Positions 8,101-14,465 of a stretch of 30,380 bases of DNA are shown piece after piece. Origin of the DNA: a virus. Numbering within the stretch: position 1 is the first letter of the stretch; every line of letters begins with the position of its first letter. Under the pieces are notes generated by a model. That model was not told the DNA's origin and made no database searches. It worked only from the letters and a program-made list of their open reading frames with translations. Where the stretch lies: positions 1 through 30,380 of the IMG/VR virus record IMGVR_UViG_3300013004_005298, one strand, 5' to 3'. The position numbers and the translations under genes are program-made.

Positions 8101-8580
8101 GGGCGCACTAGATGCACTGCCTTCAGCTACGTCCACAGGATATGAAATAGGTTCGATTTCAGCGCCAAAGACCGTATCTACAAAATGAATCGATTGAGTA
8201 GGCTCAAGCTCTTGTTTTGGGATCCCAAGGATTTCAGTTGAATCCAGAGTTGCCGCCAGCTCCGGCTCGTCAACTAATGGGCTTCCCTCCGTCTCCATCT
8301 CACCAAAGGCACTGGAGGAACTGGGAGCGAGGGTATTGACGCTATCAACTTGTTGATTGCGGAAGGCTCCCACCGCTCTTTTCACAAAATCCAGGAGTGT
8401 TCTTGACCTCATTGTTTTCCTTCGACCCAACTCTCTGATTACTTCTTGAACAAACTGCGGATTTTTATCGCTCTTGTGAAAAGCATCCTCTATTTCGTCA
8501 GCCTTCATACTGAATAGCGTTCTAAGTTCTTTGTCTGAAGGCATAAATTCCGCCAATCCCGTTATGGAAGAGCCGGCCAT
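5179..8580 (-). CDS. Large alpha-CTD-like / sigma-70 region 4 / winged-helix mosaic protein
   Basis: A 1133-aa protein built from transcription-type DNA-binding modules. Three helix-hairpin-helix repeats resembling the RNA polymerase alpha C-terminal domain end at NFGRTTLAELLRL (about 233-245), GMGRTSIHELQDIL (329-342) and NLGRTSLEKLTKI (429-441). A sigma-70 region 4 follows at about 505-562, with the almost canonical helix-turn-helix TLEQISADHNVTRERIRQIE. Two later segments, about 715-765 and 793-855, look like HARE-HTH/RNAP-delta winged helices. The C-terminal 270 residues are unassigned. I see no nuclease or ATPase motif. It starts 19 nt inside the WYL gene and ends 7 nt before the helicase gene. 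It may target the system to DNA, promoters or RNA polymerase; this is inference. Domain calls are firm for region 4 and good for the alpha-CTD-like repeats; the winged helices are tentative. Confidence 0.88.
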   Translation of the reverse strand: MAGSSITGLAEFMPSDKELRTLFSMKADEIEDAFHKSDKNPQFVQEVIRELGRRKTMRSRTLLDFVKRAVGAFRNQQVDSVNTLAPSSSSAFGEMETEGSPLVDEPELAATLDSTEILGIPKQELEPTQSIHFVDTVFGAEIEPISYPVDVAEGSASSAPSLTASDLAPLEELGEGELAIGIYDQSIEMLIKASTVGTRLSNCSDDKYFRSTTLRWALENRLEFENACIKVPNFGRTTLAELLRLVDAFAEKGANEGADFSGGIETRFVSGELPLTPPETTTLSEFVMSSDASVRLTNCISRSHLAGMTVAAAISDLAKLELECRKISGMGRTSIHELQDILARVFPAQSLKVKAGESSEPYPASLSGLLLKALAKLFSDITLEQICGFVGTPARVANGIQASEFGGRPLGELFLDWPQIRREMTRQKNLGRTSLEKLTKICSDLIVRFLQTAYVAEDASKAAADFLLIRTPISDELSADLIGTLQGIANFKISDLAVSEVVPPDEMAERLLSGLKARSREVIERRYGIGRQQAETLEQISADHNVTRERIRQIEKKALGALSVTAKLLPIAECLFAFGDKAWISLGGDKGYLSQNDVKNVRGLPAEFIFLSDVAGVTLDGWLDNYGRRWGGGWCSKATDIAELDAIASSIEDELKGKPLPRPCPRLGLFSEADLTAVVVELKLGKRLYGGYILEADRGTRLVRRVVELHNMFGSDARPIDVAELVQRLSAKVNSPSISIRYISAIMSRYPHLFLEGDDAEWFGLGAKENSGGASEFEFAPLSSFEGDDGEDTFTMAGFLKGILERTGPMKFTDIVTEAQKTLPSDRSIASVGPTMLMHREVFVRALPGVYGLHQAMPGEDELLLRPPTYLLNEEQGRLFALGRRAGEPWGAFRLWTPAAEYALCRWAKRHAHSALFESLLTVASVEEWPVHDQEKAEWRQIIDVRGGKFHLHFEPRSEVGYALPDMCRLLAACLEAKAFGKFNWIVGNRILNRTADAHISAGMVAMMNALGALQFDPSSNWQMLQMRGPRLNEIVSQLEDELHNFGELNWQSPLGRQLMQEARERGATMGGWMNERLLLSMIDGAEVVNPALSIEEDLSDLDKLLLEFRQLTEAKMLDQIMDDLATSDHLDP

Positions 8581-9542
8581 GAGAATGGAACTGTAGGCAT
8601 CATTTCCTGCAATTTTTGTGGTGATAAAACCTCAACTTCATCTCCCCATTTGACCAGATGCCAAGCCATTTCCAAAAGCCCCCCCGCCTTGAAATGCACA
8701 ATCAGCCTTCCTGCTTCATCTTCTTCAGCATCTTGACTCGGATGAAACACGAATTGCTTGGCCATTGGTGCGGCCACTTTAGAGAATCTCCAAACAACAT
8801 CGTATGGTTCTTCCTCAAAGATGCCGAATGAATTGGAAATAAATTCCCTTAAGGTGAAATTCTTATCCCGCTCAAAACTTTCGTCCTCCAGCTTCAAATT
8901 CGCTATGGCGGGGAGACTGTAAAAACGAACATCACTGCCCCCATTTGCGACACCAACGAGGTAGTGGCGATGCCCGTAGAGGAACCCGAGGGGCGATACA
9001 GTGCGTTCAAGAGCCTTGCCTCCCGCCCTTGAAGCATACCGAAACGTCACCTTCCTACATGACTTGATGGCAGTGCGCAGTGTCTCAATTGTTTGCGGAG
9101 AAATGAATGGCTTCGGCCCAGGCCGCAATGCGATCCCTTCAGCTTCGGTCAACGCCTCGAGATCCGGTTCGATGTGGGGCAAACTTCCTGTGGAGAGGGA
9201 ATTACGAATTTTGGCACCAAGCATGCGCAGGCCTTCGGCATGCGTTTGAAGGTTCGCTTTTCGCATCGCCTCCGCCGCCACCTCGAGATTGGCCAAATCA
9301 TCCGAGGTCACATCGACGAAAGTCTGGGCCGCGGTCCTGGGCAAAGCCCAACGCTTCGCTCGCTCACCCGTTTCAATTTTGCTGCCTTGGGGGAAGGCCC
9401 TCAAGACCGCGTCACGCATTCGGATGGCCGTTCGCCGGCTAACCTCGAACTTCTCCTCGATTTCAGCGATAGAAACACCGCCCTTCGCGGCTTGCATCTC
9501 AAGTGCAAGCTGTATCAGTCGTTCTGCCCTCCCGTAACGCAT
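8562..9542 (-). CDS. WYL-domain transcriptional regulator
   Basis: A 326-aa protein of standard length for the family. An N-terminal helix-turn-helix (SIAEIEEKFEVSRRTAIRMR, about residues 24-43) is followed by a WYL ligand-sensing domain (about 150-225), whose core reads RTVSPLGFLYGHRHYLVGV, with His in place of the family Trp. The C-terminal WCX extension (about 245-320) contains FVFHPSQ and WGDEVEVLSP. WYL regulators commonly head and repress defence operons and are thought to respond to nucleic-acid or nucleotide ligands. It is the first gene, and its stop lies inside the start of the next gene. The ATG at 9542 is the natural start, but its ribosome site is weak (GGGCGGGG). Autoregulation through the inverted repeat upstream is likely but unproven. 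Confidence 0.92.
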   Translation of the reverse strand: MRYGRAERLIQLALEMQAAKGGVSIAEIEEKFEVSRRTAIRMRDAVLRAFPQGSKIETGERAKRWALPRTAAQTFVDVTSDDLANLEVAAEAMRKANLQTHAEGLRMLGAKIRNSLSTGSLPHIEPDLEALTEAEGIALRPGPKPFISPQTIETLRTAIKSCRKVTFRYASRAGGKALERTVSPLGFLYGHRHYLVGVANGGSDVRFYSLPAIANLKLEDESFERDKNFTLREFISNSFGIFEEEPYDVVWRFSKVAAPMAKQFVFHPSQDAEEDEAGRLIVHFKAGGLLEMAWHLVKWGDEVEVLSPQKLQEMMPTVPFSWPALP

Positions 9543-9894
9543 AGGCCCCGCCCTTCTCGATCACCCTTATATCAGGCAATCGAAATTGGACGACTGATAA
9601 ATCCATGCACAAATGTCCTCATTTGGCATAGATAAGGTGGACTGAACCTCTTCATATGCGGCGCAGGCCTAGCGAACCGATCGACCCACAATCTATGCCA
9701 TTTGAGGACACTCATACCTCTGGCAGCCGTTACGGCTAGAGCAATTCCTCTCCATCCCAAGCCCACCATTTCTGGAGGAAAGATTGATCAATGCCGAATG
9801 CGTCAACCGATTCTCGATTTAAACTCTTGTTGTTACAGCGAGATTAATCTTCGTGACCACCAGTGAAGCCCTGTTTCCCCAACTATTCGCTTGA
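9543..9894. other. Intergenic region between defence-like operon and phage tail genes
   Basis: About 350 bases with no convincing gene; the short minus-strand frame at 9572-9769 has no protein-like character. It contains the inverted repeat at 9614-9710, a possible -10 (TATAAG on the minus strand near 9568) before the WYL gene without a clear -35, and a weak 5-bp hairpin AGCCG/CGGCT at 9725-9737. No strong terminator for the phage operon and no tRNA-like attachment site are seen. Confidence 0.6.
9614..9710. promoter_or_regulatory. Imperfect inverted repeat, candidate WYL operator
   Basis: Arm 1 at 9614-9633 reads TGTCCTCATTTGGCATAGAT. Arm 2 at 9691-9710 reads ATCTATGCCATTTGAGGACA, the reverse complement with 2 mismatches in 20. 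The arms are separated by 57 bases, and their centres are about 77 bp apart. Arm 1 ends about 72 bp upstream of the WYL start codon. The spacing is too long for a terminator, but it suits paired operator sites bound by a multimeric regulator with looping, or a recombination site. Binding by the WYL protein is inference. Confidence 0.55.
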
Positions 9895-10362
9895 TCACGC
9901 ATATCCCTCATGGAGCAGTTCGACCTGCCAATGTCGGGTTATGCCTCCGGCGGTTCCGCTGACCGTCCAGAAGCTCTGCCGGATGACATAGCCGATGTTA
10001 GTTAGACTGAAGGTTATCGCTGTTGAGTTCCCGCCGGACGCTACGCTTACGTACGAACCAGGCCCACCCGCGCCAGACCATGTCCAGACAGCAGACTGCG
10101 TACACTGGATGGTGATCAACGCCTGGCCAGCGCCGGCAGCCCAATCGCTCAGCATTACCGGCGAACCGCTCGACAGGCCGCCGCCGGGCGTGAATGCGAT
10201 CGACGACTTGCCATAAAGGTCGGACAGCTTGATCGCCCCGAAAGGCAAGCCAGCCAGATTGCGGACAGCGGTTTCACCAAGGGCTGTGATGGTGCCGGTC
10301 GCACGGCCGAGCTCGGTTCCGACATTGCCGAGAGAGATCGCACCCGTTGTTTGTAGGGTCAT
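9895..10362 (-). CDS. Phage tail/appendage protein, unknown function
   Basis: A 155-aa Gly/Ser/Thr-rich protein. Its start (TTGAISLGNVGTELGR, then LSDLYGKSS at about residues 46-54) resembles short proteins found at the end of tail-fibre clusters in many phages of Proteobacteria. The C-terminal half is beta-strand-like with aromatic residues (QSAVWTWSGAGGPGSYVSV). It overlaps the upstream fibre gene by 4 nt and is the last gene of the phage late region. A fibre tip, fibre accessory or baseplate decoration role is inferred from position. No enzymatic motif is visible. Confidence 0.7.
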   Translation of the reverse strand: MTLQTTGAISLGNVGTELGRATGTITALGETAVRNLAGLPFGAIKLSDLYGKSSIAFTPGGGLSSGSPVMLSDWAAGAGQALITIQCTQSAVWTWSGAGGPGSYVSVASGGNSTAITFSLTNIGYVIRQSFWTVSGTAGGITRHWQVELLHEGYA

Positions 10363-11240
10363 GGCTGGGGCTCCAGCTTGGCAATGGCGAGCGCCTGGCT
10401 TTGACTGTGGTCAGCAAGCTCTTTGACAGCTTCGATCAACAGACCAACCAAATTGCCGTAAGCGACGGACAGGAGCCCATCGTCATGGGTGTGGACGGCC
10501 TCAGGCACGATAGGCGCCAATTCTTGCGCCACCACGCCAAGCCCGCGGGCACCGCTATCGCGCCGTGTGAACGTCACCCCGCGAAGCTTGCGGACCTTGT
10601 CCAACGCGCCCGCGATGCTTTCGATGTCTACCTTAAGCCGCGCATCGGAAAACGCAGTTACATCGCCGGTAGCGGTGATCGATCCGGACACCGATATGCT
10701 TCCCGTAAAGCTGTCTCCCGCCTTGTTGGCCGGCGTAAACCCAAGCGCACTGGTCACGTCGCCAGACGTCATCGAGGAACCCGCCGTCACCCGCCCTTTG
10801 GCGTCTACGGTGACCTTAAGATAGGTCCCGGCTGTGGCCCCGTTGTTGGCTAGCGTTGCCGCGAACGACAAATTGCCAGAGCCATCGAAGCTGCCGCTAG
10901 TCCCGGTCACGTCGCCGGTCAGAGCAATGGTCCGCCCGGTTGCCCACCTAGTCGCTGTCGCAGCATTGCCGGTGCAAGACCCGGACGAGCCGGTGATAGA
11001 CCCACTGCTGGTGATGTAGCCGCTGGGGTTGGTGGCATTATAGGGCGTGAACCCCAGCGCTGTCGTCACCATGGCGGAGGTCAGGTTCCCAAAGCCCACC
11101 TGGACCACTGTGCCGCCTGCGGTCTTCGAGTAGAGCCGTTGATCGGCCAGGTTGACCGCCAGTTCGCCCGTCTGAAGCGAAGCAGCGGTTGGCACGCTGG
11201 ATGCGGTTGAAGACCGCTTGATCAGAATGCGGCTCGGCAT
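10359..11240 (-). CDS. Tail fibre protein with C-terminal S74 chaperone domain
   Basis: A 293-aa protein. The N-terminal segment (ILIKRSSTASSVPTAASLQ, then GELAVNLADQRLYSK) is the type found at the start of many tail fibres. A repeat-rich middle carries ALGFTP twice (61-66, 165-170). The C-terminal peptidase-S74 intramolecular chaperone begins at SDARLK, with the expected Ser198/Lys203 pair, and continues through GVVAQELAPIVPEAV. In phages this domain helps the fibre trimerise and then cleaves itself off. It is translationally coupled to the 513-aa fibre gene (1-nt overlap). Residues 90-153 resemble residues 86-153 of that neighbour. Confidence 0.85.
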   Translation of the reverse strand: MPSRILIKRSSTASSVPTAASLQTGELAVNLADQRLYSKTAGGTVVQVGFGNLTSAMVTTALGFTPYNATNPSGYITSSGSITGSSGSCTGNAATATRWATGRTIALTGDVTGTSGSFDGSGNLSFAATLANNGATAGTYLKVTVDAKGRVTAGSSMTSGDVTSALGFTPANKAGDSFTGSISVSGSITATGDVTAFSDARLKVDIESIAGALDKVRKLRGVTFTRRDSGARGLGVVAQELAPIVPEAVHTHDDGLLSVAYGNLVGLLIEAVKELADHSQSQALAIAKLEPQP

Positions 11241-12781
11241 CAGAACGAGCCCCCGTCTACGGTGATGCCGTCAATCGAGCCGCCGGTGATCGCTACATTG
11301 TTGGCCGCCTGCGTCGACATGGTGCCGAGGCCGGAAATATCCGTGTTGGGGATCGTGGCAGAAGCCGTGAACGCAGCGGTACCGTTGCCCTTCAGGTAAC
11401 CGGTCAGCGTGGCTGCGCCAGAGCCGCCTTTGGCCACGCCAAGCGTGCCACCGATATTGCCCAGCGTCAGGTTGGCTTCGTTGACGTCGATAGTCGGGTT
11501 ACCAGCCACGCCGTCACCATTGGTGACCGCAATCTTGGTCGAACCGGCGGTCAGCGTGCGGGCTGCCACCGTACCGGCTGCCGTGCGGGCAATGATCCCG
11601 TTTGCGGCAAGATTATGGAGCGCAAGCGCCTGGCCAGTCAGACCAACGGTGGTGGCGGCAACCGCGATCCCGGTGCCAGCGCCGACCTCCAGCGTGTTGC
11701 CGGTCTTGACCAGGCCGTTACCAGCAACAATCTGCCCGGCGCCGTTGAACTGCACAAAGCTGATCGCGGTGGTGCCCAGCGTGCCGCCTGCATCAACAGT
11801 GCACAAGAACCCTACGTCGGCGTTGACCGTGCCCTGTTCGGCGAACAGATAAGCTGCAACATGCTCATCCCAAATCGAGAGATCGAGCGCGCGCGCCCAG
11901 GTGCTGGCCGCAACGATGTAGACGCCGTTCGCGCTGGCAGTGGTCTGGTCTTTGACCAGCACACGGTCGCCGGCGACCAGCGCCACCCCGTCGATGGTCA
12001 TGGTGCCGGATAGCGCGGCAATGTTCGTGGTTGTGGCCGCCTTCACTGACGCCTTGGGATCGAGCCCTTGAACCGTCAGATCCACGTAGTTCTTGGTCGC
12101 AGCGTCCTGCGCCCCAGTCGGGTCAGCCAACCCGGTTATGCGCTGACTGTTAAGCCCCAGCGCAGCAGTGGGCGCGGCCAGTTGGTCGAGCCGGTTGGCG
12201 CGCACGCGGGCATCGGTGTAATAGAGGTTGGCGCCTTCAGAGACGTCGTTGGTCGAGAGCGTGATGGCACCAGTGCGCCCTGCAACCGAAGTTACCGGGA
12301 ACGTGATCGCGACGTTGCTGGCGGCCGTGACCCGGCCCTTGGCATCGACCGTGACCTGGCCGACCTGTGTCGCCGAACCATAGGAGCCAGCGGTGACGCC
12401 ACTATTCGCGAGCGTCGCTGCAATGGTCGCATTTGCGGTACCGTTGAACGAGGCGGTGCCGGTTACATCGCCAGAGAGACCCAGCGTACGAGACGTGGCC
12501 AACGCAGTCGCTGTGCCGGCATTGCCCGAGATCGAACCGGCAATCGTGCTCGAGAACGTCTTGACCCCAGCGATGGTCTGATCGCCGGACAGGCCAGCAA
12601 AAGCGCCCGGGCCGCCGATGGCGATGACCGAGGTCGCCGTACCGCCAGCCCCGCCGGTGCCCGTACCGTAGTAGAGGGTGTTGTCCTGCTCGTTGAATGC
12701 GAGCTCGGCATTGGCAAGCGATGCCGGAGCGCCGGCTGCGCCGCCTGCAGCGCGGCGTTTGATACGAAGCGTGTTGGCCAT
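11240..12781 (-). CDS. Long tail fibre / receptor-binding protein
   Basis: A 513-aa Gly/Ala/Thr-rich protein. It opens with the same kind of fibre N-terminus as its downstream neighbour ([19 protein letters not shown], then [17 protein letters not shown]). Next is a module with [19 protein letters not shown] and [11 protein letters not shown] (about 100-153). A central segment contains [37 protein letters not shown] and [15 protein letters not shown], all common in siphovirus and podovirus fibres. No S74 domain is present at its own C-terminus, which ends [14 protein letters not shown]; folding may depend on the neighbour. Its start overlaps the stop of the collagen-like gene by one nt. A receptor-binding role is inferred from family and position. 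Confidence 0.85.
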   Translation of the reverse strand: MANTLRIKRRAAGGAAGAPASLANAELAFNEQDNTLYYGTGTGGAGGTATSVIAIGGPGAFAGLSGDQTIAGVKTFSSTIAGSISGNAGTATALATSRTLGLSGDVTGTASFNGTANATIAATLANSGVTAGSYGSATQVGQVTVDAKGRVTAASNVAITFPVTSVAGRTGAITLSTNDVSEGANLYYTDARVRANRLDQLAAPTAALGLNSQRITGLADPTGAQDAATKNYVDLTVQGLDPKASVKAATTTNIAALSGTMTIDGVALVAGDRVLVKDQTTASANGVYIVAASTWARALDLSIWDEHVAAYLFAEQGTVNADVGFLCTVDAGGTLGTTAISFVQFNGAGQIVAGNGLVKTGNTLEVGAGTGIAVAATTVGLTGQALALHNLAANGIIARTAAGTVAARTLTAGSTKIAVTNGDGVAGNPTIDVNEANLTLGNIGGTLGVAKGGSGAATLTGYLKGNGTAAFTASATIPNTDISGLGTMSTQAANNVAITGGSIDGITVDGGSF

Positions 12782-13041
12782 TAAAAATTACCTCCATCGA
12801 CCAGTCTGGCCGAATTCGTGTTGGTCCACCGGTTGACGGGGGATGAGAAAATCAGGACGTCGCCGCCCTCGGGCTGCGTGAGATCGACGTCAGACAGATC
12901 GTTGAGTGCGCTGAGTGGACCGGGTGGCCCCTGGGGACCCTGGGCGCCGATGGCGCCTGGGTTCCCGCGCGGACCAGCAATGCCCTGGGGCTCGATGACG
13001 ATGGTCTGCACCGTCTCCAGGATCTGGATCGTGCTCGTCAT
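12781..13041 (-). CDS. Collagen-like short phage tail protein
   Basis: An 86-aa protein. Residues about 20-43 form an uninterrupted Gly-X-Y run ([18 protein letters not shown], then GPPGP), that is eight collagen triplets. Short N- and C-terminal segments flank it; the tail reads [20 protein letters not shown]. Collagen-like stretches occur in phage fibre connectors, where they trimerise. It sits between an unrecognised tail protein (4-nt overlap) and the long fibre gene (1-nt overlap), which suits an adaptor between baseplate and fibre. Function is inferred. Confidence 0.75.
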   Translation of the reverse strand: MTSTIQILETVQTIVIEPQGIAGPRGNPGAIGAQGPQGPPGPLSALNDLSDVDLTQPEGGDVLIFSSPVNRWTNTNSARLVDGGNF

Positions 13042-13349
13042 TCGACATCGAACGTGAAGACCGGCAGGACCTCACGCTCCCCTTCACCGTTTTCGAGGCC
13101 GATAACCAACCAGACCCGGCCAGCCCCCGGTTTAAGATGGGCCGTCTGCTCGTCAGTCCACAGCACTTCGATTTCGCCGAAAGTTGGCGGCGAGCGAATG
13201 GTGATAGCCGGCACAGCGATGTTGGGGCTCTGATCGACAACAAGCGCCGAAAGCGCGGTCAGGTCTCGCCGATCACCTGCGGCGAGATCGGCATAGAGCG
13301 TGGCGCGCAGCCGTCTGGTGCCGCCACGGCGGATAGCTAGCCTGGTCAT
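13038..13349 (-). CDS. Small beta-rich tail-region protein, unknown
   Basis: A 103-aa protein beginning MTRLAIRRGGTRRLRATLYA. It is predominantly strand-forming, with a hydrophobic C-terminal region (VWLVIGLENGEGEREVLPVF). It may be an Ig-like baseplate or fibre-attachment domain, but I cannot name the family. It overlaps the collagen-like gene by 4 nt and heads the distal fibre cluster after the hairpin at 13374-13397. The role follows only from its neighbours. Confidence 0.65.
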   Translation of the reverse strand: MTRLAIRRGGTRRLRATLYADLAAGDRRDLTALSALVVDQSPNIAVPAITIRSPPTFGEIEVLWTDEQTAHLKPGAGRVWLVIGLENGEGEREVLPVFTFDVE

Positions 13350-13373
13350 GATTGCACCTGCCTCAGAAAGGGT

Positions 13374-13397
13374 TGGCGGAGGCCAAGACCTCCGCCA
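13374..13397. repeat. Perfect 9-bp hairpin after the small holin-like gene
   Basis: TGGCGGAGG (13374-13382) and CCTCCGCCA (13389-13397) pair across a 6-base loop, in the 65-nt gap between the 64-aa gene and the fibre cluster. On the minus strand it is followed by ACCCTTTC, a poor U-tract. It may be an attenuator or mRNA-processing/stability hairpin rather than a full terminator. Confidence 0.5.
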
Positions 13398-13414
13398 GTT
13401 GGGCTGAATTGGGA

Positions 13415-13609
13415 TCAGCCGATCCGAGTGGTCGCCGTCTTGCGGAACAGCACGCCGCCGATGCCGGTCAGCGCCAGAACCAGGGTCAGGACATCAGCTT
13501 GGCTGAGACCTTGCGGTAAAATGCCGATTGCTCCGGCCACGCCCCAGAGGCTGCCGATGACGCCGGTCCAGATGGCCTTCGAGGTCCACCACGGCTTCAA
13601 GTCTTCCAT
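13415..13609 (-). CDS. Small two-helix membrane protein, holin-like
   Basis: I start it at the ATG at 13609 (MEDLKPWWTSKAIWTGVIG, 64 aa), because GGAGA lies 7-8 bases upstream. The longer frame to 13690 would read through the terminator hairpin and a second inverted repeat. Two hydrophobic segments are visible, about residues 11-31 and 41-57 (VLTLVLALTGIGGVLF), and a short basic tail (RKTATTRIG) follows. Size, topology and position just after an endolysin gene suit a holin. It is separated from the endolysin by a rho-independent terminator, so it may have its own expression. Confidence 0.65.
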   Translation of the reverse strand: MEDLKPWWTSKAIWTGVIGSLWGVAGAIGILPQGLSQADVLTLVLALTGIGGVLFRKTATTRIG

Positions 13610-13621
13610 GTCAGTTCTCCA

Positions 13622-13646
13622 ATAAAAAGCCCGCCAAAAGGCGGGC
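13622..13646 (-). terminator. Rho-independent terminator after the endolysin gene
   Basis: On the minus strand GCCCGCC, TTTT and GGCGGGC are followed by TTTTTATT: a perfect 7-bp GC stem with a classic U-tract. The hairpin occupies 13629-13646. It would end most late transcripts after the endolysin and reduce expression of the downstream holin-like and fibre genes unless antitermination acts. Confidence 0.85.
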
Positions 13647-13653
13647 GGTTGAT

Positions 13654-13675
13654 CTTGCTTACCTGGGTAAGCAAG
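13654..13675. repeat. Perfect inverted repeat next to the terminator
   Basis: CTTGCTTAC (13654-13662) and GTAAGCAAG (13667-13675) form a 9-bp perfect stem with a 4-base loop, 15 bases beyond the endolysin stop and just before the terminator on the transcript. It could be a second stabilising hairpin or a dyad protein-binding site. Confidence 0.55.
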
Positions 13676-13690
13676 CGGGTGGCCGAGCAC

Positions 13691-14227
13691 TCAGGCTTCG
13701 TTGACTGAGAGTGCGCCGGTGGCGGCAAGCTGCATGGGTTTCGAGGTCACAGGCAGCTTGCGATAGGCCGGCCGCCGCACGGCAATGCAGCGATCCTTGG
13801 CAATCCGGGTGATGGTCACGCCGTCGGACTGGTTACCGCCGAGTACATGGTAGGCGCCGTAATCCTCGCCAACATAAAGCCCAACATGGCCCGAGGCCTG
13901 CCCGCGGCGGAACACGACCACGTCGCCGAGCTGCGCCTTATCGGCAGCCTTGCCGAACTTGGCCCAGTTGCGCGCCCAGAGCGGGTCTTCGACGACTGGC
14001 TTGCCGCCGCGCTTGGCGACCACTGCTATGAATAGGCCGCACCAGGGAATGCCATCCTCGAGATAGGTGCGCGCCATGCCGACCTCCTTGGCCCAGTCGA
14101 TGATCAGCGGATTACTGGCAGGGCCTGGACCCTCGAAGGTGCCGTAGAGCTTACGGGCTTCTGCCAGCATGCGGGGCAATGGGGACAGGTCATCGAGCCA
14201 GCAATAGGCCGGCGGCAAAGGGTTCAT
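13691..14227 (-). CDS. Endolysin, TIGR02594/CHAP-like cysteine peptidase family
   Basis: A 178-aa peptidoglycan hydrolase. The catalytic cysteine is in IPWCGLFIAVV (Cys63) and the catalytic histidine in ASGHVGLYVGED (His114), about 50 residues later, as in NlpC/P60/CHAP-type amidases or endopeptidases. ARNWAKFGKAA and GDVVVF between them are typical of the TIGR02594 family. There is no signal peptide, so release depends on a holin. GAAGGAG is not present, but a strong GAAGGAG-like site, GAAGGAGATACCCC, precedes the ATG. It lies between two holin-like genes. Confidence 0.85.
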   Translation of the reverse strand: MNPLPPAYCWLDDLSPLPRMLAEARKLYGTFEGPGPASNPLIIDWAKEVGMARTYLEDGIPWCGLFIAVVAKRGGKPVVEDPLWARNWAKFGKAADKAQLGDVVVFRRGQASGHVGLYVGEDYGAYHVLGGNQSDGVTITRIAKDRCIAVRRPAYRKLPVTSKPMQLAATGALSVNEA

Positions 14228-14247
14228 GGGGTATCTCCTTCAGGAGG

Positions 14248-14463
14248 TTAGCGGCCAGAAAAGCCCTTGAACGCAGCCGTGATCACCGCGATCGCGGCAA
14301 CAAGGGTCGAGAGCCATTTGACGAAGCGCACGACGCCAGTGGCCGTGTTCCAGGCCTCGAGCAGGTCCTTCAGTTCCTTGCGCACCGCCTTGAGCTCAGC
14401 TTGGACCGCTTCAAGGTCAGCGCGGATCAGCGCCATTTCCACAGCGGGGTCCTTGTTGGACAT
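14248..14463 (-). CDS. Holin-like protein with coiled coil and single TM helix
   Basis: A 71-aa protein. Residues about 10-40 form a charged amphipathic coiled coil (LEAVQAELKAVRKELKDLLE). A single hydrophobic helix follows (about 47-66, VKWLSTLVAAIAVITAAFKG), then a short basic end. GGAG lies about 9 bases upstream of the ATG, inside the end of the S74 fibre gene. This resembles small holin or hemolysin-XhlA-type lysis proteins, and the endolysin follows about 20 nt downstream. Which of the two holin-like genes triggers lysis, and whether one acts as antiholin, cannot be told from sequence. Confidence 0.65.
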   Translation of the reverse strand: MSNKDPAVEMALIRADLEAVQAELKAVRKELKDLLEAWNTATGVVRFVKWLSTLVAAIAVITAAFKGFSGR

Positions 14464-14465
14464 GC

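Noticed and set aside
511-9542. Complete Dnd phosphorothioation system
   Set aside because: Only a DndD-like ATPase and a dnd-style helicase are recognisable; cysteine desulfurase, DndB and DndC are absent.
9093-9635. 180-codon plus-strand frame opposite the WYL gene
   Set aside because: Antisense to a protein with clear WYL/WCX features, and no domain pattern of its own.
9572-9769. 65-codon minus-strand frame in the intergenic region
   Set aside because: It spans the inverted repeat, has low-complexity Arg/Ala/Pro composition and no ribosome binding site.
10359-13041. Diversity-generating retroelement acting on the fibre genes
   Set aside because: Repetitive fibre modules suggested variable repeats, but there is no reverse transcriptase gene and no template/variable repeat pair with adenine-directed differences in the window.
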